From Cryptomeria japonica (taxonomy: Eukaryota > Streptophyta > Pinopsida > Cupressales > Cupressaceae), in the NCBI RefSeq assembly GCF_030272615.1, contig NC_081407.1, positions 143,780,897 through 143,844,896 of the forward strand: a stretch of DNA of 64,000 bases, read 5' to 3'. The translations under genes and the position numbers were made by a program. Below are positions 1-10,474 of the stretch, piece after piece. The first letter of the stretch is position 1; each line of letters starts with the position of its first letter. The notes beneath the pieces are model-generated. The model was given only the letters and a program-made list of their open reading frames with translations. It was not told where the DNA came from and ran no database searches.

Positions 1-1823
1 ATAGTGTTATTATCAATCAAATCTTGAATTTTACCCTTTAAAGCAAAACATTTTTCAGTATCATGCCCAGGTTGACGATGAAATTGACAAAAAGATTTTT
101 TATCAAAATAAGGTGAATTAATCTTTGCAGGATCAATTTGCCTTATAGGAGGAAGAGTAAGCACATTTTGTTCCAATAACTTATTCATAATACTATGCAA
201 TGATTCATTCAAAGGAGTAAACTTTCTTTCTTTCTTGAAAAACTTAGAAATAGGAGGCGCACCTGATGCTGCATTCACATTGTTGTTGATGATGTTTTCA
301 TTGAATTTAATGGACTCTCTGTTCGGTTTAAACTTCCCAAATGGTTGTTGACTACTATCACCCTTATCACTCGGAGCCATAGGATGTGATTGTTCCATTT
401 GACTCACAGTCAGTTGATAATTGTGAAGAGTTGCGCATAACTGTTGGAAAGAAGTAAACTCAAAAAACAGGAGTTTTTCTCTAATGTCTTTTTGTAAATT
501 AGAAATAAAGATTCTTTGAATATCATTGTCGGGCACTGGAAAGGCAATTTGAGCATACAAATGCTTATATCTACCAATGAAATCAGTCACTTTTTCTTTA
601 ACACCTTGTTTACAATGCATTAAATCAATCAAAGTAACTTTAGGACTTATATTGTTTTGAAATTGTTGAATGAAAGCATTTGCCAGTTGTTCGAAAGAAG
701 TAATAGAATAGGAAGGTAACGAGCAATACCATTGTAGGGCTTTATCTCTTAATGTTCTAGTAAACAGTTTTGCAAGCAACCTTTGGTCATAAGAAAAATC
801 AGTACATATTGTTTGAAAGGTCTTAACATGTGTTAGAGGATCACCCTTACCATTATAAAGCTCCAAATGCGGAATTTCAACATGTTTAGGGGGAATAGCT
901 CGAACAATGTCAAAAGAGAGTGGACTCGCAACATCACATGTGGGCACACTAAACTTAGATTGATTCATAGAGGCAATTTGTTGCTGTAAAGAAGAGACAG
1001 TTTGTGCAAGATTGTTAATGGTCACTTCAGTCGAAGAGTTCATATTAGACGTGTTAGATTGTGATGGAGGTGTTATGTTATTGAAAGAAGGTAGAGAGTA
1101 AGGTGGTGGGACACTATGATAGTTAGTCATAGGAGATGATTGGATAGGAGGAACACTACAAGGAGGAATGGAATGGTTAAATGAATTGCCCCCTTGCGTC
1201 ATGTTCATTTGTGGAGATATAATAGGAACACTTATTGAAGGAATGAATGAAGGAGTTGGATTGAATGAAGGAAGAGGGTTGATTGAAGAAGAGGGATTGC
1301 CCCCATGACTAGTGATCATAGGAGGAATGTCTTGTATTGAAGTAGTCATTATGTTTGATGTAAAAGTAGGTATACTAGCAATAGGAGTCGTCAAAGGAAT
1401 AGAATGATTGTCTTGAGTAGGAGGTTGTGTATAACCTAAGGTTTCGGCACAACTTTTCATAGGCATCACATTTGAATCCACAATGTGTGCAATACCACAC
1501 AAAATATCAATTCCATTCTTATCACTTTGAAGCATACATTTTAGACCCTCAATTAAAGGAAGAGCTTGACTATCAGGGTATTCTTGAGACATCCACTGTC
1601 TAAAATCGTCAAATTGGTTATCCAATTTTGAAAGTTGTTCTACAGAAACCTCATGGAGAGCTTCTTCATCATTAAGAGGATTAGAGGAATTACCCATGTC
1701 CTCGTTAAAAAGACCATTCAAATTAGGTTCCATCTCCTTAGTAATTAAACCTTGGAAAGACTTAATTCTAAGGCTTCGTCTAACGGGAATAGTGTAAGTA
1801 GGGCTTATTGTTGTAAAACTCAT
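1..1823 (-). CDS. G0 gypsy Gag, open to the left edge
   Basis: Reading the minus strand from the ATG at 1823-1821, I found no stop codon down to the window edge, about 607 codons; the C-terminus is cut off. Residues about 130-300 are rich in Pro, Ser, Asn and Ile. A short heptad-like stretch follows near 270. A Ty3/gypsy Gag core lies at about 315-470, including YNGKGDP and a conserved ALQWY block. A CxxHxxxGHxxxxC knuckle near 577-591 is followed by an ALKGKIQDLI-like helix, as in plant gypsy Gag. Gag would package element RNA in cytoplasmic particles. The leader, primer site and LTR lie directly upstream. It is the longest uninterrupted coding frame in the window, while all other elements here are broken. 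Protease and pol would lie outside the window. The family call is firm; whether it is expressed is unknown. Confidence 0.85.
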   Translation of the reverse strand, partial: MSFTTISPTYTIPVRRSLRIKSFQGLITKEMEPNLNGLFNEDMGNSSNPLNDEEALHEVSVEQLSKLDNQFDDFRQWMSQEYPDSQALPLIEGLKCMLQSDKNGIDILCGIAHIVDSNVMPMKSCAETLGYTQPPTQDNHSIPLTTPIASIPTFTSNIMTTSIQDIPPMITSHGGNPSSSINPLPSFNPTPSFIPSISVPIISPQMNMTQGGNSFNHSIPPCSVPPIQSSPMTNYHSVPPPYSLPSFNNITPPSQSNTSNMNSSTEVTINNLAQTVSSLQQQIASMNQSKFSVPTCDVASPLSFDIVRAIPPKHVEIPHLELYNGKGDPLTHVKTFQTICTDFSYDQRLLAKLFTRTLRDKALQWYCSLPSYSITSFEQLANAFIQQFQNNISPKVTLIDLMHCKQGVKEKVTDFIGRYKHLYAQIAFPVPDNDIQRIFISNLQKDIREKLLFFEFTSFQQLCATLHNYQLTVSQMEQSHPMAPSDKGDSSQQPFGKFKPNRESIKFNENIINNNVNAASGAPPISKFFKKERKFTPLNESLHSIMNKLLEQNVLTLPPIRQIDPAKINSPYFDKKSFCQFHRQPGHDTEKCFALKGKIQDLIDNNT

Positions 1824-2991
1824 GCACTAAAGAGAGAGAGAGAAGATTTTTGAATTTTAGAGGTAGCAAATTTCAGTAAAACCAGCCAATCTTCTAGGTT
1901 TAAGCTGTTAAATACAATCAGGACAATCTCCCGAAATTTCAGAAAAAATGTCCGGGACCGTGGCGCTCGGGGTGCACATGGTCCTCGCAACTTTTTTCGA
2001 AATTTGCAAGGATGAAAGTTATGATGATTTTACAGCTAACCTGAAAAAATTGAGTGATTTTACGATCTGTAGATAAGCCAAATTAAAGTTGCAATCTCAA
2101 AATTGAACCCTACCAAGATTGTCGAAAAATGCAAAATTTGAACTTTGAAAAAGAGAGGGAAACTGAAATTTTGAATTTTATGATTTTAGAGGGAATACCA
2201 AAAGCAATGCAAGTTTTGAAATTTGAAAGCTGACTCAATTTCACGCAAAATTCAATTTTGAAAGCGGAAATCAAAGTTGTTGTAATTAAGCACTTAATTT
2301 CAAAAGTCACAAATTGCAAAAATTTGAATAAATCACTGAAATTTCGAATGAATGCTAACACACTTTTCAGATTTAGGACAGTAAGAAACACAATTTTGAC
2401 ACAAATTTCAATTTCAACAATTTTTTGAATGATTAGAAGCCTCAATCCAAGCAATCACTAGACCAACTTTGACTGTAATTTTGAAAGTGTTAAAATTGAT
2501 AAAATCGGCCAAAATTCTGGATTTTAGCAGAAAAATACAGTAAGATCTAGCTCCCGAAATTTCGGAAAAAATGTCAGGGACGATGGCGCTCGGAGTGCAC
2601 ACGGTCCTTGCAACTTTTTTCCAAATTTTCAGGGATGAAAGATATTGTGATTTTATTGCGGAATCCAAAGTTACAGCTGATTTGGAGATGTTTTGATCAG
2701 TGAAATTGTCGGACAAAGGTTGAATCAAGAGGGTTTCAAAAATTAGGGTTTTGACACTTAACCACTTAATTTTCAAAATTAACGCACAAATATGAATTGA
2801 TAATTTGTAATAGAAGGGCAGATCTGAAACAAGCATTAACAATTAAACATTTCACAAGTTTAATTACTTAAAAAGAAAATTTTAGGGTTTTTTATGCAAT
2901 TAGCCTCTAAAATTTGCAAAAGATCAAACATGGAAATGTAATCAAGGAATCCAATTTTCAGATCTAACTATGAATAATCAGAAAGGATTTT
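1824..2991 (-). other. G0 untranslated leader
   Basis: This is the stretch between the primer site and the gag start. It is AT-rich with many AAATTTTGAA-like words and no convincing reading frame. Two copies of a 30-bp dyad (1955-1984 and 2578-2607) lie in it, each followed by an AACTTTTTTC-type stretch and a short similar tail. The duplicated block is about 90 bp long, with a period near 623 bp. A GAGAGAGAGA run sits just upstream of the gag ATG (about 1830-1842). Confidence 0.6.
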
Positions 2992-3007
2992 CATGTCGGG
3001 TTTACCA
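2992..3007 (-). promoter_or_regulatory. G0 primer-binding site
   Basis: On the minus strand TGGTAAACCCGACATG follows the LTR end (GCTTACA) after 3 bases. Position, TGG start and spacing fit a tRNA primer site. I cannot name the tRNA; it is not the initiator-Met site used by G2 and the copia elements. Confidence 0.55.
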
Positions 3008-3010
3008 AAA

Positions 3011-4269
3011 TGTAAGCGGAAAAATCAAACCCTAGTCGTTCTCCCCTCCCCAACTCTTAGGAGAGAGAAGGGAGAGTCACTAGGGTTGATGGTTTTCACT
3101 TAGGAGGGACTTTACATTCAAAAGAGGGGTTGAAACCCACAAGATCCAATCCCACGCAATGCAAGATTGGATTCTATATGAGTTTCAAGGGTTGTGATAG
3201 CAAGGATACCCTCTTTTGTAAAGAATGTAGATAGAAAGATTGAACTATGAATGCATGTAGAAGCAAGAAAGATTCACTTATAAATAGAGATAGGGATATG
3301 ATATAAAGCTGCGGACCTAGAATTAGCAGTAAAATGTCGAGATGGCGCTGTCCTGCGAATTTGAGCAAAAGTTGACGGGACGATGGCGCCCGGCGTGCAC
3401 ACGGTCCTCTGAAAAATCCGTGAAACGAAGGGGGATATGTTCGTCTCTGCACAAGGATTCCAGATCTTCAATTTCAGCCGCGTACCTGCAACCTACACAC
3501 AGAAAAGTGAAGACGATTGGGGGGTTAGGGATTAGGGGTTTGCCCTTAGGTCAAACCCCGGTTTTGGAATTAACCAAGAAATGAGAAATGCTGTAAATGT
3601 AAATGATTGTAATGTAAAACAAGTACTAGTACCTTGTTGTAAGGATGTTTGTATCCTTATATGCAAAGGTATAGATGTTGTTGTTTGTTGTATGTTGTAT
3701 GTTGTAGCATGTGATCTCCTCTTCAATGGTTGAATCCTTGTCTTGAATGCAACACTTAGCCTTGAATGGAGACTTAGAATGATCAATTGCTTGAAGGAAT
3801 GCTTGAATGCTTGAATGCTTGAATGCTTGAATATCCTTTTCACGCCTTTTTGTACACATATGTCCTCCTCCCTTTTTGAGAGAGGAAATGTAGTTTATAT
3901 ACTTTCCCATTAGGGTTAAAAGACTAATTTTCCCGACCTTAGGCCGACCAGGAAATGTTATTTTCCAAATTGCAAACAAAAAGGCCCGAAGTCCCATAGG
4001 AGACCGGGCCCAAAATAGGGCCAGGGACCAAGGCATTGGGTGCCATGGTCCTGGGGGACCAGGGCACTGGGCGCCCTGGTCCTAGGCGCTCTGGTCCCAC
4101 CTCCCGGGACAGCAGGGTGCAAGGAGGATCAGGCCAGGGTGCTTGAAAAATGCAGTTTTTGGTGTCATAAACAGGTTTCGGGGTCTCCATTCAGGTTCCG
4201 TGTTGCATCGCCATCGTGAAGACCCAAATGCGGTTGAAATTGCAAGTGTCACAATTTTAGGATGCTACA
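3011..4269 (-). mobile_element. G0 5' LTR
   Basis: On the minus strand it starts TGTAGCATCC at 4269 and ends GCTTACA at 3011, about 1.26 kb with TG...CA ends. A TATA-like AGTATATAAAC lies at about 3893-3903. Two adjacent GGACC...GGTCC dyads sit in the U3 part (4024-4082), in an unusually GC-rich stretch, and another dyad lies downstream of the TATA (3378-3407). An 8-bp microsatellite, four units of AATGCTTG, is at 3798-3833. The partner LTR would lie left of the window. The element at 62263-64000 has related LTRs on the opposite strand. Confidence 0.75.
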
Positions 4270-5085
4270 CCATGTATGGTCTATGAATGGATGGCAAATT
4301 AGAAAGCTTATATCCATCCCTCTCAAGGTATTGGATCTGCTCTTTTAACACTTCACAATTTTTTACTCTTTATCTACTGCTACAAATCTTCTTTTATTGT
4401 CATTAAACTTTCTATCTGTATCCTTGTTCCCTGACCGATTACCAGTGGCATCTCACTACCTTTCTTAAGGTTTGTACTCTCTCTTCATGTATCTTTGGTA
4501 TTTTCTATTGTCATGGCTATCTCAACTTGCTTTGACATGCCTGCTAGTGATTTCTATCACTGTATGGTATTAAAGCTCATTATTCCTCATGCTTTTGACC
4601 AATGCAAGAGGCAACAAACAATGTATTTTTATCATGATAGTCACATATCAATATGAACAAGGGTTTGCAAAGACCTTAAAATTTCTTGTATACCCTTATT
4701 ATAAAGCTTTTCATTGAAACCTCTAACTATCTATTCATATGTATCATTTAGATGATTTCCATTGTGCTTGATTTCTTATGTTTTCTTGTCCTTAATATTC
4801 TTGAGCCCTCAATAAAATTTCTTGTTTTTGTACATTTATCTATTCATATGTATTATTTAGATTATTTCCATTATGCTTGATTTCATATGTTTTCTTGTCC
4901 TTAATATTCCTGAGCCCTTAATAACGTTTCCTATTTCTATACATTCTCTTTGTGTTGCTTAGAGCTAGATAGATATTGTAATGTAATGGTTGGCAATTTT
5001 CAACCATTATTTAGATTTAAAACTCACTTCTAAACCAAAGGGTGTTTTGAGACCCAAGATTCTGAAGGATAAAATTATTCTTTGA
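4270..5085. other. Unassigned spacer
   Basis: AT-rich sequence between the G0 LTR and the tRNA gene. It has no long reading frame and no LTR or transposase signature I recognise. The only structure is the two-copy tandem repeat at 4731-4948. It may be internal sequence of the CACTA-like element whose right end is at 5566, or host spacer. Confidence 0.4.
4731..4948. repeat. Two-copy tandem repeat, 109-bp unit
   Basis: CTATTCATATGTAT begins both units (4731 and 4840). Both go on through TTTCTTGTCCTTAATATTC and a GAGCCCT(C/T)AATAA block with a few substitutions. This is a simple local duplication. Confidence 0.8.
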
Positions 5086-5157
5086 AGGGTGTTAGCTCAA
5101 TGGAGGAGCACCTGCTTTACAAGCAGGAGGATGGTGGTTCAATTCCATCGTGCCCTA
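5086..5157 (+). tRNA. tRNA-Val (anticodon UAC), organelle/bacterial type
   Basis: A complete cloverleaf can be drawn: acceptor 5086-5092 with 5150-5156 (7 pairs, three of them G-U); D stem 5095-5098 with 5106-5109; anticodon stem CCTGC/GCAGG (5111-5115, 5123-5127); loop TTTACAA with anticodon TAC at 5118-5120; 5-base variable loop; T stem GGTGG/CCATC and loop TTCAATT (5138-5144); discriminator A at 5157. The next bases are ACA, so CCA is not encoded. The sequence resembles bacterial and plastid valine tRNA much more than the usual plant nuclear tRNA-Val(UAC). No intron is present, unlike land-plant plastid trnV-UAC. It may be an organelle DNA insertion or an old processed copy. Whether it is transcribed is unknown. 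Confidence 0.65.
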
Positions 5158-5239
5158 ACATGAATTAATCAATGATATTGTAGTTTATATATAACAATAT
5201 TGATTTATCTAAATAGTGAGCTATTTTTTAAAATTCATT

Positions 5240-5566
5240 GTTTTATATCATCTCTAGAGAGACAAAAGTGGAATTCTTTTTAATGAGGATTTGATTTTTT
5301 TTATCGTCTTAATAAAGACAATAAGTGGGATTAAAGATAAAAAAAATTTAATTATAGGTATCGTCTCTATAAAGACAATACAATTGTCTCTCAAGAGACA
5401 ATAACATTGTTGTTATTTATTGTATTTATAAAGATAATTTTTTAAGACAATAATTTAAGACACTCGCTTAAAGACAATACACAAGTTTTATTTTGTCTCA
5501 AGTTAAGACAATTCACTCAAAAATTGTCTCAAATATTGTCTTAAAACCCCCCTCTATGTAGTAGTG
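5240..5566. mobile_element. CACTA-like transposon right end with subterminal repeats
   Basis: The right boundary reads, as reverse complement, CACTACTACATAG (5554-5566), typical of CACTA (En/Spm) termini. The 300 bp inside it hold about nine copies of AGACAAT(A) or its complement ATTGTCT in both orientations, which fits transposase-binding subterminal repeats. No matching left end was found between 4270 and 5240. It may have been lost, or may lie beyond the G0 insertion. Confidence 0.5.
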
Positions 5567-5943
5567 ATATGACTAAATAAATCACTAATATGATTAAATT
5601 AATGATTAAATATATGACTAGATTAGTGACTAAATATATGACTAAATTAGTGACTATCATGACTAAATAAACGACTAGATAACAAAAGTCAATGACTAAA
5701 TTAATGATTTATTATATGACTAAATTAGTGACTAAATATATGACTAAATCAATGACCAAATCAATGAACAAATCAATGACCAAATCAATGACCAAATTGA
5801 TCAATCAAAACAACCAATGGTCACGTCACCAAATTGATTTATGATTGGCAATAAACTACCAGTGGTCACGTGATCAAATTTATTCATTTATCTACAATTT
5901 TTGGTAGTTTTTTTAGTCATATATTGTTGTTTTTGTACTAGTG
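5567..5943. repeat. ATGACTAAAT-type repeat array with a second CACTA-like end
   Basis: Between 5567 and about 5800, words such as ATGACTAAATTA and GTGACTAAATAT recur every 15-25 bases and grade into ATGACCAAATCA. TGGTCACGT occurs twice (about 5818 and 5864). The segment ends with GTACTAGTG (5935-5943), the complement of CACTAGTAC, and TAGTCATATAT just inside is an inverted copy of the array unit. It probably ends a small CACTA-like element. G1 coding sequence starts immediately to the right. Confidence 0.45.
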
Positions 5944-7995
5944 TTTGTCCCTCATGAGAAATGGGTGTGTATGCGTGGATTGTATCCACCTCAATATCTT
6001 CAGTAACATCAAAACAACTATCCCACTCATACTCATTAGAATCAGTTTCAGAATCATTGTCCTAGGTTACCTCGTTGACTCTGATAGGTATATTGTATGG
6101 TGAGAAAAGATCACTGATAATTGACACAAGTTTAGTAGCTTGTTCTAATTCGGGATCGGTGCTTGCTTGCACTTTTTGAATTTTTCCATACACCATTTCC
6201 TTTCTTTGAGTAGAAATTTCCTTAGGTTGTGGCTCAACCTTGGTTTGATCAGGTTCTTGTACATGATGTACTTTCTTATAAGAAGCTTCCTCCCTTTGAA
6301 TAGCGAGTTCTTCTTGTCGTCTCTCATTTTCTTCATGTTTTTGCTCCTTCCTTATCTTTTTTGTTGCTTGGTTCAGTTCTTCTTTCCATGAGTCTTCATT
6401 ATGTTTTTCATTTTCTTTCCATTGAGGTTTTTGATGGTGATTTTTCTTTTTCACAAGCAAAACATGTTGATCATACCCAAGTCCTATTTTGTCTTTTGCA
6501 AATTATGAATGAAGTTGTATGGGTTATATGATTCCTTCCTAGCACTTTCCAATAGGTCCTTTTCCTTTGTATCCCATTCGTTGCATGATCCAGAACCCAT
6601 TGCCATATTGTTCTATTGGTACGGCTACTTCTAGGGTAGCAGCTCTGATTTCTTCTTCATCCTTGTATAGCCAGCTAAGAATGTCTTTATCTTCTAATTC
6701 TTCAGCCAGTGTGCCCATTTGGATAAATTTACCATCAAACTTTGTGATGGGTTGTGTTTCCTGATGTCTTAATGTGGAAGGTTGTCCATAAGACCTTGGT
6801 GAAGTTGGCAACTTAGATAGACACAAAGGTTCAAAAGAGTACTCCCACATGCCTTGGTCCTTTATTTTCATCTTTTGCTTGAAGTTCATGGATAGGGACT
6901 TGATTTCTTCTTGATGGCTAGATGATGAGAAAGCTTGGGCCTCCCTGTTGTGTGGAACCAGGATATCTTGAGTTGCCCCCATAGCATTGCAATACTGAAA
7001 AGGGTTAGTATCTGCACATATTGATTTTTTTTTCCATTGTAGGGGAACTTGATACATTGATGGTATGTGGAAGGTATCACTTGCATTTCATGGATCTAGG
7101 GACGACCCAATAGTATATTGTATGTCAAGTCTATGTCCAAGACTTGGCACATTGTGTATTTTAGTACAGGACCTACCTAAATGGGTAGTATCACAGTTCC
7201 TTTGGATGATCTTTCTACATCATCATAGGCTTTGACATTGATTTTCTTTTTGGGATTAATAGCTTTCTCAGAGAAGCCCAATGCACGGATAAGCTTGAGA
7301 GTACATATATTGAGACCAGATCCTCCATCTATTAATACTCTTTTTACCCGATGTTTATACACTAAGACCTCGATATAGAGCGGGGTGTTATGCGGATGAT
7401 TCAAAGAGACATCATCATGTTCAGAAAAAGATATGTTATGTGGCACCATCATATGGGCCACCATGTCTTGGAATCAATCGATATCCAGATCATTTGGAAT
7501 GGTTGTTTCAACAAGAGCTTTCTCCAAGATATCCTTGTGTTTTGGTGAAAGTGTGAGCAACTCAAGTATAGATATCTGAGCAGGTGTTCTTCATAGTTGT
7601 TCGACCAAGTTATATTGAGTCTTGGGGAGAGTTGTTGATGTTGATGAGTTCCCTTTCAATACATATTTATGAGCTCTTGTCACATTTATCATTGCATGTT
7701 CTTGTTTGTCTTTGATTTTTATGATATTCAGTTGATTGTCATATGTCGATATGTGATTGATGGTGTTTTTTGTATATGTGATTTATACAAGCTCCTTTGG
7801 TGTTGTTTGATGTTGATTCTCCTCCCTTGTCGTAATTGGGAAGAGGATGTTTGATAGCTTTATGGTCACCATTGGTTTTATGACTATCGATTGTTAAGTC
7901 ACCCTTGTCTATCATGTCTTGAACAATGTTCTTCAACCTCATGCAATCATTTTTGTTATTCTCCTTATTTTGATGATAATCACAATAATGTGTGT
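5944..7995 (-). pseudogene. G1 gag end, protease and G-patch region
   Basis: Read from 7995 downward: a knuckle-like YCDYHQNKENNKNDC followed by a helix (about 7990-7900); then a retropepsin-like domain with VLIDGGSGLNICTL (about 7355-7312) and, further on, a YNILLGRP block (about 7110). In this family the catalytic motif is D-G-G-S-G rather than D-T/S-G. At 6620-6540 a G-patch follows (GFWIMQRMGYKGKGPIGK), then a Lys/Glu-rich linker and an acidic stretch to 5944. Several stops and frame changes interrupt it (for example near 7465, 7180, 6539 and 6062). Protease-G-patch order is known from some plant gypsy elements and from betaretroviruses. RT should follow but is missing. Confidence 0.75.
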
Positions 7996-8000
7996 CATTT

Positions 8001-8907
8001 TGTTGGCAATTGACACTCATTTGACTGGTTTCATATGTTGTCATTGATGGCAACATGTTTTGGCTTCATTCTTTGGTTTGGTACTTCATCGGCAAACACT
8101 TCATCGGCTCTGGCAGGTATCTTCACCAGTAGGAAGTATTCTATGGGTACCGGTATAGGAGATCGGCATCATTGGGAGATCTGGCAATCGGAAATTCATT
8201 TTGTTATTTATGTATATATGTAATAAGCCAACATGTAAATTCATTTTGTATTATCTATGTAAGCCAACATGAGTCATGAAGGACTGTAAGGGTATATAGG
8301 TTGGTTATTAGATCATTTTGATATATGATGATATTGTGTGATTAGATCAGTAATGCGAAGATAATGTATATGAGGTCATTTGTGTAAGAGATCAATATTC
8401 TGTAATGATATGTAGATGATTTTGGATGTGCTCACAACGCGAAGGTTATTCCGCTATGGGTTTAGGGTTTCAGAATAGGAACAGTTAGAGCTTGAACTGA
8501 AACTTGATCTAGCATAGAAGATGTATTAAATGAGTTCAGTTGTATGTTTCATTATTCAAAATGAATGTAGTCAGTGAGACTCCTTTGTGTTGAGCAGTGT
8601 GCTCTAGGTAGTAAGCATTCCTACATGTTCAGGCCCCCATATTATGTAATATCTATTCATATGGCTAGTGAATTGATATTATGGGTCACAAATCCCACTG
8701 TGGCTTTTCCACTTTGAGGTTTTCCACGTATAAACTCTTTGTGTTATGGTGTTCATATGTGTGATTGGTTCATTGATTGTTTTACTTCTTTCAATTATAT
8801 ATGTACCGATTTACTGGTTGGTGAATTCATGTTATAATAAGGTTAAAACTGAACATTCCAGCAGAACATTGATTCACCCCCCCTCTCAGTGTTCTTGGAT
8901 TCCAACA
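8001..8907 (+). mobile_element. NA-1 5' LTR
   Basis: TGTTGGCAATTGACA...TTCCAACA. It has TATATAGG near 8293 and a GAGCAGTGTGCTCTAGG motif at about 8592-8608 that is shared with Copia B, Copia C and the solo LTR at 60858. The conserved GATTCACCCCCCCTCTCAG lies about 20 bp before the end. Confidence 0.92.
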
Positions 8908-8909
8908 AT

Positions 8910-8922
8910 TGGTATCAGAGCC
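8910..8922 (+). promoter_or_regulatory. NA-1 primer-binding site (initiator Met tRNA)
   Basis: TGGTATCAGAGCC, two bases after the LTR end. It is complementary to the 3' end of plant initiator tRNA-Met, the usual copia primer. Confidence 0.9.
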
Positions 8923-8975
8923 TTGTGCCTTGGAGGAAGCCTAATAGCTTGAGGGAGATCCTGAATCCGGAATCC

Positions 8976-10286
8976 ATGGAAATGAGTATGGAGAAGCAAC
9001 TTGACGTAGCACTTGAAGATTATGATGGTGAAAGCATGAAGAACTTGAAGTTACAAGATGAATTAAATTCTGCAAAGGAATTCATTCTTATCCTACAAGA
9101 GAGGTTGTCATTCATTCAAGCTAGGAGCAAGGAACTTTTGCAAAATTAGGATAATGAAGAGAAAGATGCCCTTAAAGAAAAATGTCAGAAGCTGAGTCAA
9201 GAAAATATTGTCATGAAGAATGAAATGCAAGCCCTAACAATGAGAATGTCAAAGGAGATTGAAGACTAGAAGATGAATGAAGAAACCCTTGGGAGATCTC
9301 TAAAAGACAGATCTGAAGAATGCATCTGGTTGGCTCATGAAAATGATGTGTTGAGAACAGAATTAGTACAATCCCAAAGCAATGAACAAGAACTTGAAAG
9401 ACATATGATAATTCTAAGATGATCTGACCATTGCAAATGAGTACAAGGATAAATTCAAGGTTAGTTCAGCATAGCTTAATGAACTATTGGAAAGCCAAAG
9501 ATAGAATGGAGATTCCAGAGGACTTGGATTTGAACAAGGTCAAAGCTTTGGTAACTCAAATGAAGATCATAACAACCGGAACCAGAGGACACCGATAAGG
9601 AATCTCAATACTTACAAATTCAATGGTAGATGCTTTGTTTGTAATAAATTTGGTCATATGGCTAGGCAATGTAGAAATAGAGTAAATAAGAACTATAACT
9701 CTACTCCCTATCAATGTTCCAAATGCAATAAGTATGGTCATAAGACAAAAGATTGTAGAATGAATGTAAAATGTCATGCATGTAGAAAATTTGGGAATAT
9801 GGTTAATCAGTGCAGGTCAAGCAATCATCTCGGTTATAGCAAAGCAATTCAAAAGAACAATATTACATGTTATGCATGCAACAAGATTGGGCACATAGCT
9901 AAGTTTTGTAGAATTAAAAATCCACTGGTTAGCAATGATGGATCAAATGATAAAGGGAAAGAAAAGATCAATGAAATCCGGTAAGATCATACCAAGAAAT
10001 GGGTCAGGAAGTCAGATGATCAATCAACAAATAGGACTGCTCCGGTTACTCAACTGGCCAAGTAGATTGCTCTTGCACTGGAAAGAAGCTCATCCGATAA
10101 CTGAGGCAGATGACTTAGGGGTAAGAAAATTTTATGTAAATATTGCATAAGCCCCGGGAAGGAGATCTGGAAGAAGTTCCAAACATTGGAAAAGGTTTAT
10201 CCGACATGGGGATGTTCGACCGAGATCCGGTATGTTCCATCGAAAGACATTTATATCAATGATGAATTAGGGTTTCTTGAAGGTTA
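8976..10286 (+). pseudogene. NA-1 gag remnant: coiled coil plus four zinc knuckles
   Basis: The ATG at 8976 opens a Glu/Leu/Lys-rich coiled coil (to about 9418) with stops near 9147 and 9268; the frame then shifts by one. From about 9630 to 9930 lie four CxxCxxxxGHxxxxC-type knuckles: CFVCNKFGHMARQC, CSKCNKYGHKTKDC, CHACRKFGNMVNQC (His lost) and CYACNKIGHIAKFC. A basic tail runs to about 10286. The N-terminal UBN2-type Gag domain seen in Copia A is absent; the region matches only the C-terminal half of a Sirevirus Gag. Its likely original role is RNA binding, and particle assembly would then depend on a helper Gag. The mutations look post-insertional. Confidence 0.75.
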
Positions 10287-10474
10287 AAAAGTTGAATCCA
10301 TTTCATTTTTTATCACCTTGCATTCAGAGTGATTAAGAGTGATACAAAGCGAGTCTAAGGTGATTCAGAGCGATCAGAAATCTTCATCAGTGATTCCACC
10401 AACACTCGAAAGAATTATCTAGGGTTATTCACTAGCAATCATTTCTCATGTATTTATCGCAATCATCTCTCATC

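Noticed and set aside
3174-4190. Several 80-136 codon open frames
   Set aside because: They lie in the G0 LTR, overlap one another in different frames, and are low in complexity.
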